DNA from: Syncephalis fuscata
Taxonomy: Eukaryota; Zoopagomycota; Zoopagomycetes; Zoopagales; Piptocephalidaceae
DNA length: 20,946 nucleotides
NCBI GenBank assembly: GCA_025786725.1
Contig: JAHLTZ010000158.1
Span: 1 to 20,946, forward strand
Direction of reading: 5' to 3'
Below, in pieces: positions 10,304-19,817 of this stretch. A program made the translations under genes and the position numbers. How positions within the stretch are numbered: the first letter of the stretch is position 1; every line of letters starts with the position of its first letter. The notes below the pieces were generated by a model. That model made no database searches. It had not been told where the DNA came from and saw only the letters and a program-made list of their open reading frames with translations.

Positions 10304-12806
10304 TTACTCATCAGTGACTGTAACTATTCTTGGTACTGGTTGTATTTGTTCAAATCGACTAAGTAGCGTGTTATTATACTATTTAGTAGATATTAATCAG
10401 CACAATACCTACCTATAACATTTACCGCACACTTTTCGAGTAATATCAAGTGATTTGGAGTGTCGCCCAATTCTATCAAATAATAGTTAGACTAATTAGT
10501 TACGGATATTATACTTGTAATTAATTAAAACTACAAACATTATAGCGCAGCTTGTATTGGTGCATCGCCATTGATACTTGTAGTAAATGTCAAAGTTATG
10601 TGTCCGCGATGTCTTTAGTGTTGGATAGATCTTGTTAATACGTTGACACCTATTTAATATTATAGAATAGCCATTAATACATGTTTGCCTTTATTTATAG
10701 TTACATTAAGTAATTTATATATTTTACTTACCATATACGAAATATTGGTCCATGATGTGCTTTACAAGTGTGATTAATAACAAAGGTGGCCGCGTGTGTC
10801 ATCTCATGCACAAGTACTTCAGCAAGTCGTTCTATCATAATGTACAACTAAGCAATAGGTTGCTATACCTACGCATAACCATGCCTTACCTGCACTATCA
10901 ATTACTTTCTCAACTAAGCGAATATATGGTTTTGCCCGAACACTGCCATCTTCTTGGGTTTGTCTATTGATAGTATCGTATTAGTTAAGTAATTATTTAT
11001 AGCGTGTTACCGACGTTTCAAAATGACACCAACCACCGGTGCGTCGTCCTTTGTTATCCCAGTCAATTACCATGTCGTGCGGTAGTAATTGGTCAAAAAT
11101 AGTTTGATTAAATATTCGATACAACTCGCTAACCAAATTGTCGCGTCGACGTCGAAATTGTAGTCGCGTTAAATTTTGATAAGCCATTAACCAGGATAGA
11201 TCGTGTTCTTGTGGACGTGATACACTACAAAGTACCCAGGTAGATGTGATTCGTTTTGGTAATGACTGGCAATAAGTTAAACAGCATCGATTAACGCGGC
11301 CATTTTTGGATGTTGTTTCTGTAATTTTTAATGAAATACTGAAATTTAATTCAATAAATTGATTGTAAGTAAAATGGTTTAAATTCAATTAGTGTCCGCG
11401 TTACCTTTCTTCTATTTCATCTTCAGATAGTACAATAGTGTTATTAAGCTGCTCAGTTACTGATAGTTTAACAGTTAATATCGATCATATAAGTAGATTA
11501 CTTATGGCACTTACGTAAATCGACTTCTTCTATTTGCTTGGTTGCTAAAGATGGTGTTATGTTATTTGGCACTATTTCTAATTCCTTACTTGGCGTGGAG
11601 CTTGGCGTAAAAAAAGGTGTGGAGCTGGTGGATTCGCAACCAGTCGGCACTTTTCCATTATTTTTCACTATTGGACTGTGCAAATGATATTGATCTAATA
11701 ATTGCGATGGACTTGTTATTGGTGTTTGCCAAATATGCTGCGGCAGTATATCGTCAGTTATAGTATCTAACTCCGCAGCAGATGAATTGCCACTTTCATT
11801 ATGGTGATGATGCTCTTGCAAATCCTCTTCATCTTCATCTTCATCGCTGTCATAGACAATATTTCGACGTCGATGTACAAGTTTTTGGTTATCGATAGGA
11901 CGTCGTCGAAATACAATACTTGTATCAGATATATAGGTAGATTCAAAATTTCCTATACTCAAATTGCTTGTATTATTAGCGATACCTGGCGAACAAATAG
12001 CTGGAATATTTGTAACATTGTTGCCAGCCTCTTTCTCAGCCTCTTCATCACTAGAAGTTATCTGAAGATTTCGTCTGTTTGCACGACCGCCACGTCGCCG
12101 TAATATCTGTATTGATTCTTCGTCGTCGCTCTGTTCTAACTCCTGCGATGCCAGTATCATAATTTCATTATTACTTGTACATTTACGAATTTGCTTGATT
12201 GGAACTGAACAATCAATTGATTGTTGTCTTTCATCCTAACAATAATAAAATTATTTTATATTCAATATTTAAATCAATTGCTTACTTGCTCATCATTAAT
12301 ACACAGTGAACGATTTATTAAATTGCAAATGCCACGATCCTCATTATCTTCACTTTCACTTAATAAAGCAGTTTGATCCACTACTACATTTGATTCGACG
12401 TTGGCTAAGGATGGCGCATCTAACAAGTTGGTTTGGCTGCTTTGCTGTATTAGATAGGCTGGTTGGTTTGTTATTTTGATGCTCAACTTACTTTACTATA
12501 TCTTCTATTGTCTGCTTAGTCGAATTTTCAGAAATATTGCATTGTTGCAAGGGAGGGTCAGAGGTATCTGCGCTATTTAAAGCTATTTCATGTTGGCTAT
12601 CCTTGTCTTCTGACATACAAACGCGACGCGTTTTGCTCGCTACTATTTATGGCTTAGATTGAGGAATACGTGTTTATATTGTCATTACCTTCTTGCTGAG
12701 TCAAGGCTGTAGGCTTTTGAGATTGGCACAAAATGCCCAAGAGCTGCTTAGTGTCAGGAAGCTCATCTTCTGAACTTGAGCTTAGCACTATAGAAATGTC
12801 ATTCAT
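10304..12806 (-). CDS. GCNA: GCNA/ACRC-like SprT-family protease
   Basis: Zinc metalloprotease family that acts in the nucleus on DNA-protein crosslinks, recruited by SUMO. Eleven exons, high to low: 12806-12689, 12642-12497, 12444-12286, 12235-11515, 11459-11405, 11338-11015, 10963-10890, 10831-10732, 10649-10539, 10472-10413, 10358-10304. They join to 640 aa. The N-terminal half is disordered and acidic with SUMO-interaction-like motifs: ISIVLSSSSEDE near the start, TALLSESEDNED, NIVYDSDEDEDEED and TIVLSEDEIEE. The C-terminal SprT domain has ELYRIFNQTIFDQLLP, the HEMTH zinc/catalytic motif (10794-10808) and a zinc ribbon, C-x4-C then C-x2-C, around IIGRHSKSLD. This order is typical of GCNA rather than Spartan. 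The intron at 10964-11014 needs an unusual GTCGGT donor to keep frame; the stronger GTAACA donor 4 nt on breaks it. I see no HMG box. Confidence 0.87.
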
Positions 12807-12903
12807 TGGTCTGGTAGTAAAATAAAATGAAATGAAATTTTTGTTTACTTATATTTTTTATTAATAACTCAGTAAATTGTATTGACAAATAAAATACAAA
12901 AAA

Positions 12904-13891
12904 TTACTCAAATATATAAGTTGTAGTTATTCCAGTCACACCGAATCTATTACGAGTAGTTGTTTGATCCTCGATCGATACTTTGGATGTTGTTGTTGGT
13001 TTAGTACGTGGTTTTGTTGCCGTATATGATTCAGGTAACATGTGTAGATTGTATATGTTGTTTACAAGTAATGTAGCCGCTATCGCCCTATACTTTTCAA
13101 TTTAGTACTTTACACGTATGAAAAATTTTAATTTTTACTTACCAATCAACGATATACAGTAAATCACCATTTTCTTTAATTACCTCGGTTGCATTGATGA
13201 TAAAACATAACATATTCGATGCAACTACTAATAGCATTGTAAGCACGCCGTCTTTTGCCAGTTTTTTCCAACATGCTTCTTGGTATCGTTTATAATGACG
13301 ATAAATCACCATAAGGAATATTGCAGAAAATATAATATTGGATGGAAGGTCAAGGGCTATTCGGGCGTATGGAAGATATGATTTGTATTGAATATAGCAT
13401 CCGTGGATTTCACTATATCGGGAAGTTGATGAATATTGTACAATGGTAATGTATATGGGGCCAGGGACAATGATCAGTATAATGCCAATTATTAAAAACC
13501 ATCTTGGACGGCCACATGCAAGGTAGGCACGTTCAAATAGTACAACATTTGTGAGTGCTAATGAAAATGTTGCCCCAACTATTATGGCCCAAATTAATAT
13601 GTGGCAGGATAAGGAACCTAGTGCAAGAGATGGAAAGCCAATAAGCACAAACAGCATTATACCAGTCAGATTTATAGTTAAGCAGCACCATGGAGCGAGT
13701 TTACGCGGATAAGCAGATACTACAAATCCAGCGCGATAAGCATTTCTTAGGAAAATGGACAGCACTATTATACCAAATAATATTTGGAAATTGATTGCTA
13801 GATAGCGTCGCCTTAACGAATCTATTTCATCGCGTGCTTCCCATACAAAATCTATGCTGTTCAAATTTCCTGACAAATCACCTTCTATCAT
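12904..13891 (-). CDS. 7-transmembrane receptor-like protein, copy A
   Basis: Two exons, 13891-13143 and 13087-12904, join across a 55-nt intron inside the seventh helix to 310 aa. Seven hydrophobic segments are visible after a short N-terminus: about residues 31-52, 60-85, 92-118, 125-150, 175-200, 220-243 and 250-272. The tail is Thr-rich and hydrophilic. Helix 3 ends in F-E-R-A-Y-L-A, reminiscent of the E/DRY motif of rhodopsin-like receptors; basic runs such as YRHYKRYQEACWKK lie between helices 5 and 6. G-protein coupling is inference. The start M-I-E-G-D-L-S-G is chosen because all three paralogs begin at this ATG, although the frame stays open upstream to 14086. It has no frame break. 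It lies 97 bp from the GCNA-like start, on the same strand. Confidence 0.8.
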
Positions 13892-14012
13892 GTTATTAAT
13901 ATATATATAAATTATCTTTGACTGGAAATTATGTATAATATGAGTGTAGACTACAAAAAAGAAAGGCCTTGCAGGGCTATTAAAAGTGGGTGCAAGGATA
14001 GATTGATGGAAG

Positions 14013-14091
14013 CAACATGACGCGTGATTGGTATGTAAACGGGTTAGGTGCATGCATATCATACAAGATAAATCAGAATGCTGCAAGCTTA
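14013..14091 (-). promoter_or_regulatory. conserved upstream block of 7TM copy A
   Basis: About 120-200 nt before the start of copy A, this block is strongly alike to the matching block of copy C. Shared pieces include GCGTGATTGG/ATATGTAAAC, GGTTAGG/GGTTTAGG, GCATGCATAT and CAGAATG (plus-strand sense). Copy B keeps only a degraded version at about 15613-15647. It could be a shared regulatory element or simply recent duplication. Confidence 0.4.
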
Positions 14092-14503
14092 GTGGTTAAA
14101 TCTGACTTAAATACATGTACTAAACGTCTAGTAAAAATCGAGGCTTTGCATAAGCCGTCGTATTAAATTACAGCATAAACTGAATGCACTTAATATAGTC
14201 AAACAGTACAGTTTAAAGTAGATTTTTATTATAAAGATAACCAGCTAAAAGATTTATGTTTAGTTATGTCCGAATATTATTTTATATCTTGTAACTATTT
14301 AAAGCCTATGCTCTATGTATTGTGTAACCTCTGAGTATCATTAAGTGCTGGATTTATGGTCTATTCATAACAATACAATTATAGTATTCATATTACATAT
14401 TATATTTACAAGTGTTAATGAGGCCATGTCAGTATCATTTATATAATATTGAAAACCTTTGCCATAGAATCAATGTATTTAATCAGCGTTTGTTGTTATC
14501 AAA
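14092..14503. other. spacer between 7TM copies A and B
   Basis: AT-rich spacer without a gene that I can support. Unlike the spacer before copy C, it has no recognisable remnant of GCNA exon 1. Confidence 0.45.
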
Positions 14504-15490
14504 TCACTCAAACATATAAGTTGTAGTCATGCCTGTCACTCCAAATTTATTGCGAGTAGTTGTTTGGTTCTCGATCGATACACTGGATGTTGTTGTGGGT
14601 TTAGTACGTGATTTTGTAGCCGTGTATGATTCAGGTAACATGTGTAGATTGTATGTATTATTTACAAGTAATGTGGCCGTTAATAACCTATACTCTTCGA
14701 GTTAATACTTAACACGTATAAAGTGTTTAAAGTTTACTTACCAATCAGCAACATACGTTAGATCACTGGTTTCCTTAAATACATTGGTTGCATTGATAAT
14801 AAAAGATGCTATATTTGATGCAATTATCAATAGCATTGTAAGCACGCCGTCTTTTGCCAGCTTTTTCCAACATGCTTCTTGGTATCGTTTATACTGACGA
14901 TAAACCACCATACTAAATATTGCAGAAAATATAATATTAGGCGGAAGGTCGAGGGATAGCCGAACATATGGAAAATATGATTGATATTTAAAATAACATC
15001 CATGTGTTTCATTGTATCTGGGAGTTGATGAGTACCATACATTAATTACGTATGCGGGGCCGGAACCACCAACCATTATAGCGCCTAATATTAAAAACCA
15101 CATTGGACGATTATATGCAAGATAGGCACGTTCAAATAATATAACATTTGTAACTGATGATGAAATTGTCACTCCGGCTATTATAGCCCAACCTAACGTG
15201 TTGCAAGATGCGATACCCAGTGCAATAGATGGAAGGGTAATAAATACCGACAGTAATACGCCAACTAAATTTATAACTAAACAGCACCATGGTGCGATTT
15301 TATGAGGATAATTAGCTACTATATATATAGCTCGATAAGTATTTCTTAGAAAAATGACTGCTGCTATTATTGCAAATAATATCTGGTAATTAATTGCCAA
15401 ATAGCGCCGCCGTAACGAAGCCGTTTCATTGCGTGCCATCCATACGAAGTCTGTGCTTCCCAAGCCTCCTGACAGGCTATCTTGTGTCAT
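14504..15490 (-). CDS. 7-transmembrane receptor-like protein, copy B
   Basis: Exons 15490-14742 (749 nt) and 14687-14504 (184 nt) have the same lengths as in copy A and give 310 aa. The same seven hydrophobic helices, FERAYLA motif at the end of helix 3, basic YRQYKRYQEACWKK loop and Thr-rich tail are present. It differs from copy A in the N-terminus (MTQDSLSGGLGS, then MARNETASL) and in helix 4, where it has a GGSGPAYV segment shared with copy C. The frame is intact with canonical splice sites (GTAAGT, TATAG). The stop is TGA at 14504-14506. Role as an orphan receptor is inferred from topology only. Confidence 0.8.
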
Positions 15491-15612
15491 GTTATTAATA
15501 TATGAAAGCTAACTTTGAATAAGCAATTATGTATAGTATAAATACAAACTAATAGAGGAAAAGCATTACAAGGCCATGGAAAGTGGCTACAAAGGATGGG
15601 CTGATGGGGGAT

Positions 15613-15647
15613 GACATGATGCATAATTGGCATGCAAACAGGTTTTA
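15613..15647 (-). promoter_or_regulatory. degraded conserved upstream block of copy B
   Basis: This is the counterpart of the upstream blocks of copies A and C. It keeps the ATTGGCATGCAAACAGGTTT portion (plus-strand sense) but lacks the GCATGCATAT and CAGAATG portions seen in the other two. Copy B may therefore be regulated differently. Confidence 0.3.
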
Positions 15648-15900
15648 AATGAATTTACATTCTTTATATTAAGTAAAAGCGCCCGCAGACCAATGTTTAG
15701 TCTTTGGTTTAAAATATATGTGTTAGGCTTATAGTAAAAGTAATTACAGGTTTAATTAAATGTAAGTTAGATATTGGTTGCTATTTGTCGCTAACCGAAC
15801 TAGTTATAAATTTGTTTTACTCACTAATCTATATGCACAATAACCTCATATTGCTACTTATGTTTTCCCATTCTATATTAGCTTTAATGTATAATATTAT

Positions 15901-16040
15901 CTTCTTGCAGAGTTGAAGCCACAGAAGTTCAAGATTGGCACAAAATATTTAAGAGTTACTCGGTGTTTGGAAGCTCGTATTTTGAGCCTGCGCTTAGTAT
16001 TATAAAAATATTGTTCGTCGGTTTGACAATAAAATAAAAT
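15901..16040 (-). pseudogene. relic of GCNA-like exon 1
   Basis: The segment is clearly alike to 12689-12835, the first exon and upstream region of the GCNA-like gene. Shared pieces (plus sense) include CTTCTTGC, AGATTGGCACAAAAT, GGAAGCTC, the CTTAGTAT-like tract and AATAAAATAAAATG. The start codon is lost (ACG in its place) and the reading frame is broken. It sits in the same position relative to copy C as the real exon does to copy A, so copy C was duplicated together with the 5' end of the neighbouring protease gene. Confidence 0.82.
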
Positions 16041-16158
16041 GCTTATAACGTTTTTGCTTATTTGCTTTTATATAAACAATTAATGTATTTCATTAAATAG
16101 CTATTCGTACATTTATTAATAGTTCGATAATTAAATTGACAAATAAAGATGTAACAAA

Positions 16159-17142
16159 CTATTCATAAATATAAGTTGTAGTTATTCCAGTCACACCAAA
16201 TCTATTACGAGTGGTTGTTTGATCCTCGATCGATACCTTGGATGTTGTTGTTGGTTTATTACGCAGTTTTGTAGTCCCATATGATTGCGGCATCATATGT
16301 AAATTGTATATGTTGTTTACAAGTAATGTAGCTGTTATTATCCTATATTCCTCGCTTTAGTATTTTACACATAAAGTGTTTCAATTTTACTTACCAATCA
16401 GCAACATACAGTAGGTCACTTGCTTCTTCGAGCATTCTGGTTGCACCTACAATAAAGCATATTATATTCGATGCAACCACTAATAGCATTGTAAGCGCGC
16501 CGTCTTTTGCCAGCTTTTTCCAGCAGTCCTCTTGGTATCGCTTATAATGACGATAGATCACCATACTAAATATTACAGAAAATATAACATTAAATGGGAG
16601 GTCGAGGGATAGTCGAACATATGGAAGATATGCTGGATACTTAAGATAACATCCATGCATTTCATTGTATCTAGGAGTTGATGAGTACCATACAGTAATT
16701 ACGTATGCAGGGCCGGAACCACCAATCATTATAATGCCTAATATTAAAAACCACATTGGGCGATTACATGCAAGATAGGCACGTTCGAATAATACAGCAT
16801 TTGTAATTGCTGATGAATTGTCACTCCGGCTATTACAGCCCAGGCTAACGTGTTGCAAGATGCGATACCCAGTGCAATAGATGGAATACTAATAAATACC
16901 GACAGTAGTACGCCAACTAAATTCATAGCTAAGCAGCACCATGGAGCGAGTTTACGAGAATAAGCAAATACTACATATCCAGCGCGATAAGTATTTCGTA
17001 GTAAAATAAACACCATTATTACACCAAATAATATTTGATAATTGATTGCTAGATAGCGTCGCCTTAACGAATCTATTTCATCGCGTGCTTCCCATACAAA
17101 GTCTATGCTTCCCAAATCTCCTGACAAATCATTTTTTATCAT
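16159..17142 (-). pseudogene. 7-transmembrane receptor-like copy C, 1-nt frameshift
   Basis: Exons 17142-16395 and 16342-16159 match copies A and B in structure. Exon 1 is 748 nt rather than 749: one base is missing at about 16816, where the run encoding G-V-T-I-S reads ATTCATCA against ATTTCATCA in copy B. This throws the frame at the start of helix 3. Downstream, FERAYLACNRP and all later helices remain open in the shifted frame, and the splice sites and stop (TAG, 16159-16161) are intact. The break is therefore very recent or a sequence error; if an error, this is a third functional 310-aa receptor. It is mosaic: its ends resemble copy A and its middle copy B. Confidence 0.78.
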
Positions 17143-17264
17143 GTTATTGATATAGAAACTAACTTTGAATAAAACAGTAATAAACAATATGGATATAGAT
17201 TAATAGAAGGAAAACGTTACAAGGTTACCGAAAACTGCCATAAAGGACAAGCTATCAAAAATCT

Positions 17265-17345
17265 ACATGTCGCGTGATTGATATGTAAACAGGTTTAGGC
17301 GCATGCATATTATACAGGACAAACAGAATGTTGAAGCCTAGTGCA
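17265..17345 (-). promoter_or_regulatory. conserved upstream block of 7TM copy C
   Basis: Closely alike to 14013-14091 upstream of copy A, including CGCGTGATTG, ATGTAAAC, GCATGCATAT and CAGAATG in the same order and spacing. It lies about 120-200 nt before the copy C start. Confidence 0.4.
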
Positions 17346-17738
17346 TAAAATTTGACGTACGATATACATGCAATTTTATGACAAAAGCATAATTATCAAT
17401 CTGGCTATATTTAATAGCATCCATGCACCTGGAATAGACAATTATTTTACTAAACATGGACTGGATAATAAATGATATCGCTTAGCAAATCATTATGCCA
17501 TAGATACATCATTACCAACATTTTGCATAAGTTATAAGCAAAGTAAATCAAAACTTACCGATAATAAAACAAGAGATAAAAAATAAAAACTGTGAGTAGG
17601 ATAGTACTAGACAAGCATGAAAATGATATATAATAGAGCGAATTACATTGTTAATAATAAAGTTGAGTAAAAGATACATGTGTTTCATATTTCTTATTTA
17701 AAATTATTTTTTTAAAATTATTTTTTAAGCTTTTCACT
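17346..17738. other. divergent intergenic region
   Basis: Separates copy C (-) from the next gene (+). A TATA-like TATATAATA lies at 17627-17635, about 110 nt before the ATG at 17739. A directly repeated TAAAATTATTTTTT unit lies at about 17699-17726. No gene seen. Confidence 0.45.
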
Positions 17739-18457
17739 ATGGAATCTACGTTCAATGACCATAACAACGACGAATATGACTACCCGCCAGATGTCATTAT
17801 TCGTGCCGTGCTACGGCGTCAGTTGTCAGACGTACAAACTACGCTGGGCCCATATCTCCATGCAAAAGTCCATCAAATGAATCCTGCGCGATATTTTGAA
17901 ACACTTTTCAGCGAACTGCCCTATGTTCTTGGTGGGTTTGCTTATCCTTGGCTTGACTGGAGGACGGGACGCCAGGATAGCCGCCATACAGCGACAGGTT
18001 CGACCAACAAAGAACTAACTAAGGGCGCGGATGATGCATATTCAGCAATGGTAAGAAAATACACATATTCTTTTATTATCAAAAACTAATAAACTGGTCA
18101 ACTAGTCTGCGTGGAAATCGATTCTAAATGAAGACGATGAGCCGCAATCTCTTTACGATTTGTTTTTGATGAAATGGCTGAACGTAAACAAAATCAATTT
18201 CGTCGTTTCTCTCCTTGGTTTGATACCGAATTTGACGAACGAATTCCTAATAACGTGGATCCGAATGTAATAGAGAAAGATCCACCGTGTAGCATACGAA
18301 TCACTAAAACACAGAATGCCGACGGCGTAAGTGATAAATGGATACGAGTAGATGAGTTTTTAAATTTATTGATTAATAGATTATTGAAACGCGTGAAGAG
18401 ATGCGCTGGGCGGATGGCCGCGAATATGTTACAGTAACGCAAGACAGTAGTAAATAA
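17739..18457 (+). CDS. unrecognised protein, about 203 codons, one frameshift
   Basis: Exons 17739-18050, 18106-18326 and 18380-18457 are joined by canonical introns (GTAAGA...ACTAG and GTAAGT...AATAG). Exon 2 is 221 nt, one short of a multiple of three. The frame that enters it (SAWKSILNEDDEPQSLYDLF) and the frame that leaves it (DEMAERKQNQFRRFSPWFD) meet at a run of five T at 18163-18167; one more T would restore the gene. The protein is hydrophilic, without signal peptide or membrane helix. The N-terminus has YDYPPDVIIRAVLRRQLSD; the end has two similar short segments, QNADG and then RWADGREYVTVTQD, which suggest a beta-hairpin repeat. I do not recognise the family; a distant HAX1/MLF-like tail is only a guess. 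Confidence 0.68.
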
Positions 18458-18838
18458 ACAAAGTGTTTTTATTAAACTTATCACCACTATTATTATTATT
18501 ATTTATTATATTGTATACTGAATTTAAGTATTTTGGTCGCTGATATTACTCACTACCCTGGTCTATTTACAATAGAATGCATGTGCAGCTTACTCATATA
18601 AATAATGTCAGATGCAACTATTTAACCTCCAAATAATACTAAATAGGTAATAAATTGTTTATAAAACCAAAATTATAATAACGTTAGATGGCACATAGCA
18701 TAATATGTAACCAACAGGTATGGCAATGCTGCTGCAGTTACTTGAAAATACAAAATGTAAAGTAAAATGAAAAAAAGTATTAATTAGAAACAGCAACCGT
18801 CATTAAAAATGATCATAATAATATTAGCTTCTTCAAAA
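18458..18838. other. spacer with a short TTA microsatellite
   Basis: AT-rich. A (TTA)n run lies near 18488-18509. Nothing recognisable as a gene, and no terminal inverted repeat for the adjacent Fanzor relic could be made out by eye. Confidence 0.4.
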
Positions 18839-19660
18839 TCAACCCGGTATAATATTACTTAATCGTAGACTATCAATAATATGTTTGAAATTCAAAGCAG
18901 CAGCCAAGTCACGATTCTACAATCTTGCACCCGTAAAAAGTTTCATGTTTTTTTACGTTTGATTTGTGCACCTACAAATAATCTAGATGTTAGAATAAAA
19001 TATTTATTTTGTATTTAGTCTATAAATTATAGTATCTTAGAAGCCCATGGCACTTTACTTTTGGATGATTGTGACGCCGATACAAATGTGGATTATCGAT
19101 TATTTTGAATGTTTCTAAACTTCAAGCTTGACAAGTGGGACAGGTTTAAAGCTGTTATACTCATCAATTAAAAGCACATTAAAACCACTCTTTTGAAGCA
19201 TACGCTTCAAGCCAGCACCTTAAATAGGTTTTTTGAAAATTTACACAACTTGCAGACCAGTTACCAAATATTAAAGTAGCATTACTATCAAGCTTGGATT
19301 TAAGCTTATTGATAAGTTTTTGGTCAGCTTGCTGTCGCCTAATGTACGAAGATAGTTTTAGTTTCTGAACAAACAGTTTTGTTTGATAGGATCTATATTT
19401 GTTTGATAAGTGTAGTATGGTGCAGGATATCGGCTGGCAACAGCACAAACGGTGAGATATTCCTCAAAGTTAGATATATTAGCAGATCTGGTTTGACATT
19501 GAGACAATAATTTTTCTTTTCTTTAAACATCGCAATACTTTGCCTTTGATTCAATTCTGATTCTGCGATACTTCTTGTCCCGGTATCAAAATGTTTTTGA
19601 TTTAAAGTGTATCTGTAGGCCATTGGCTCTTGGATGGTGCTGAAGTTATAGTGTGCGTAT
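18839..19660 (-). pseudogene. decayed Fanzor (eukaryotic TnpB-like RNA-guided nuclease)
   Basis: Fanzors are transposon-encoded relatives of bacterial TnpB with a RuvC-like nuclease and zinc ribbon. Read on the minus strand from 19650 down, spread over shifting frames, are: AYRYTLNQKHFDTGTRSI; a segment with YLTLRN; FVQKLKLSSYIRRQQADQKL; IFGNWSAS (19248-19265); GAGLKRMLQKSGFNVLLIDEY; CPTC (19131-19142); VKCHGLLR (19035-19058); and NRDLAAALNFKHIIDSL (NRD at 18908-18916), the RuvC-III motif. Damage: several frameshifts; TAG (18917-18919) where Trp is expected before NRD; the Cys after CHGLLR apparently separated from it by an intron whose donor has lost its GT (acceptor at 18972); and no N-terminal half or RuvC-I Asp. 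It is dead. Family assignment rests on motif order recalled from fungal Fanzors. Confidence 0.87.
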
Positions 19661-19817
19661 GAGCAAAATAGCTTTATAAAAATACAACTATTTAACCATT
19701 GAATTACATTAAATAATCATCAAGTTGTAAAATGATCTATTAGCTAATTTATTTGTGAAGGCAATATTGCTAATGAGATAGTGAAATAATACTAGGCAAA
19801 ATCTATATTTAAGTTGT

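Noticed and set aside
10752-10970. 72-codon open frame (+)
   Set aside because: Antisense of GCNA-like exons coding the HEMTH motif.
13892-14086. 65-residue N-terminal extension of 7TM copy A
   Set aside because: The frame is open but the other two paralogs start at the same downstream ATG, and the extension is not conserved.
18194-18487. 97-codon minus-strand open frame
   Set aside because: Antisense of exons 2 and 3 of the gene at 17739-18457, which has coherent splice sites.
19393-19623. C-terminal domain of the subtilase
   Set aside because: First read as S8 tail, but RYTLNQKHFDTGTRSI and YLTLRN fit the Fanzor family and connect directly to its later motifs.
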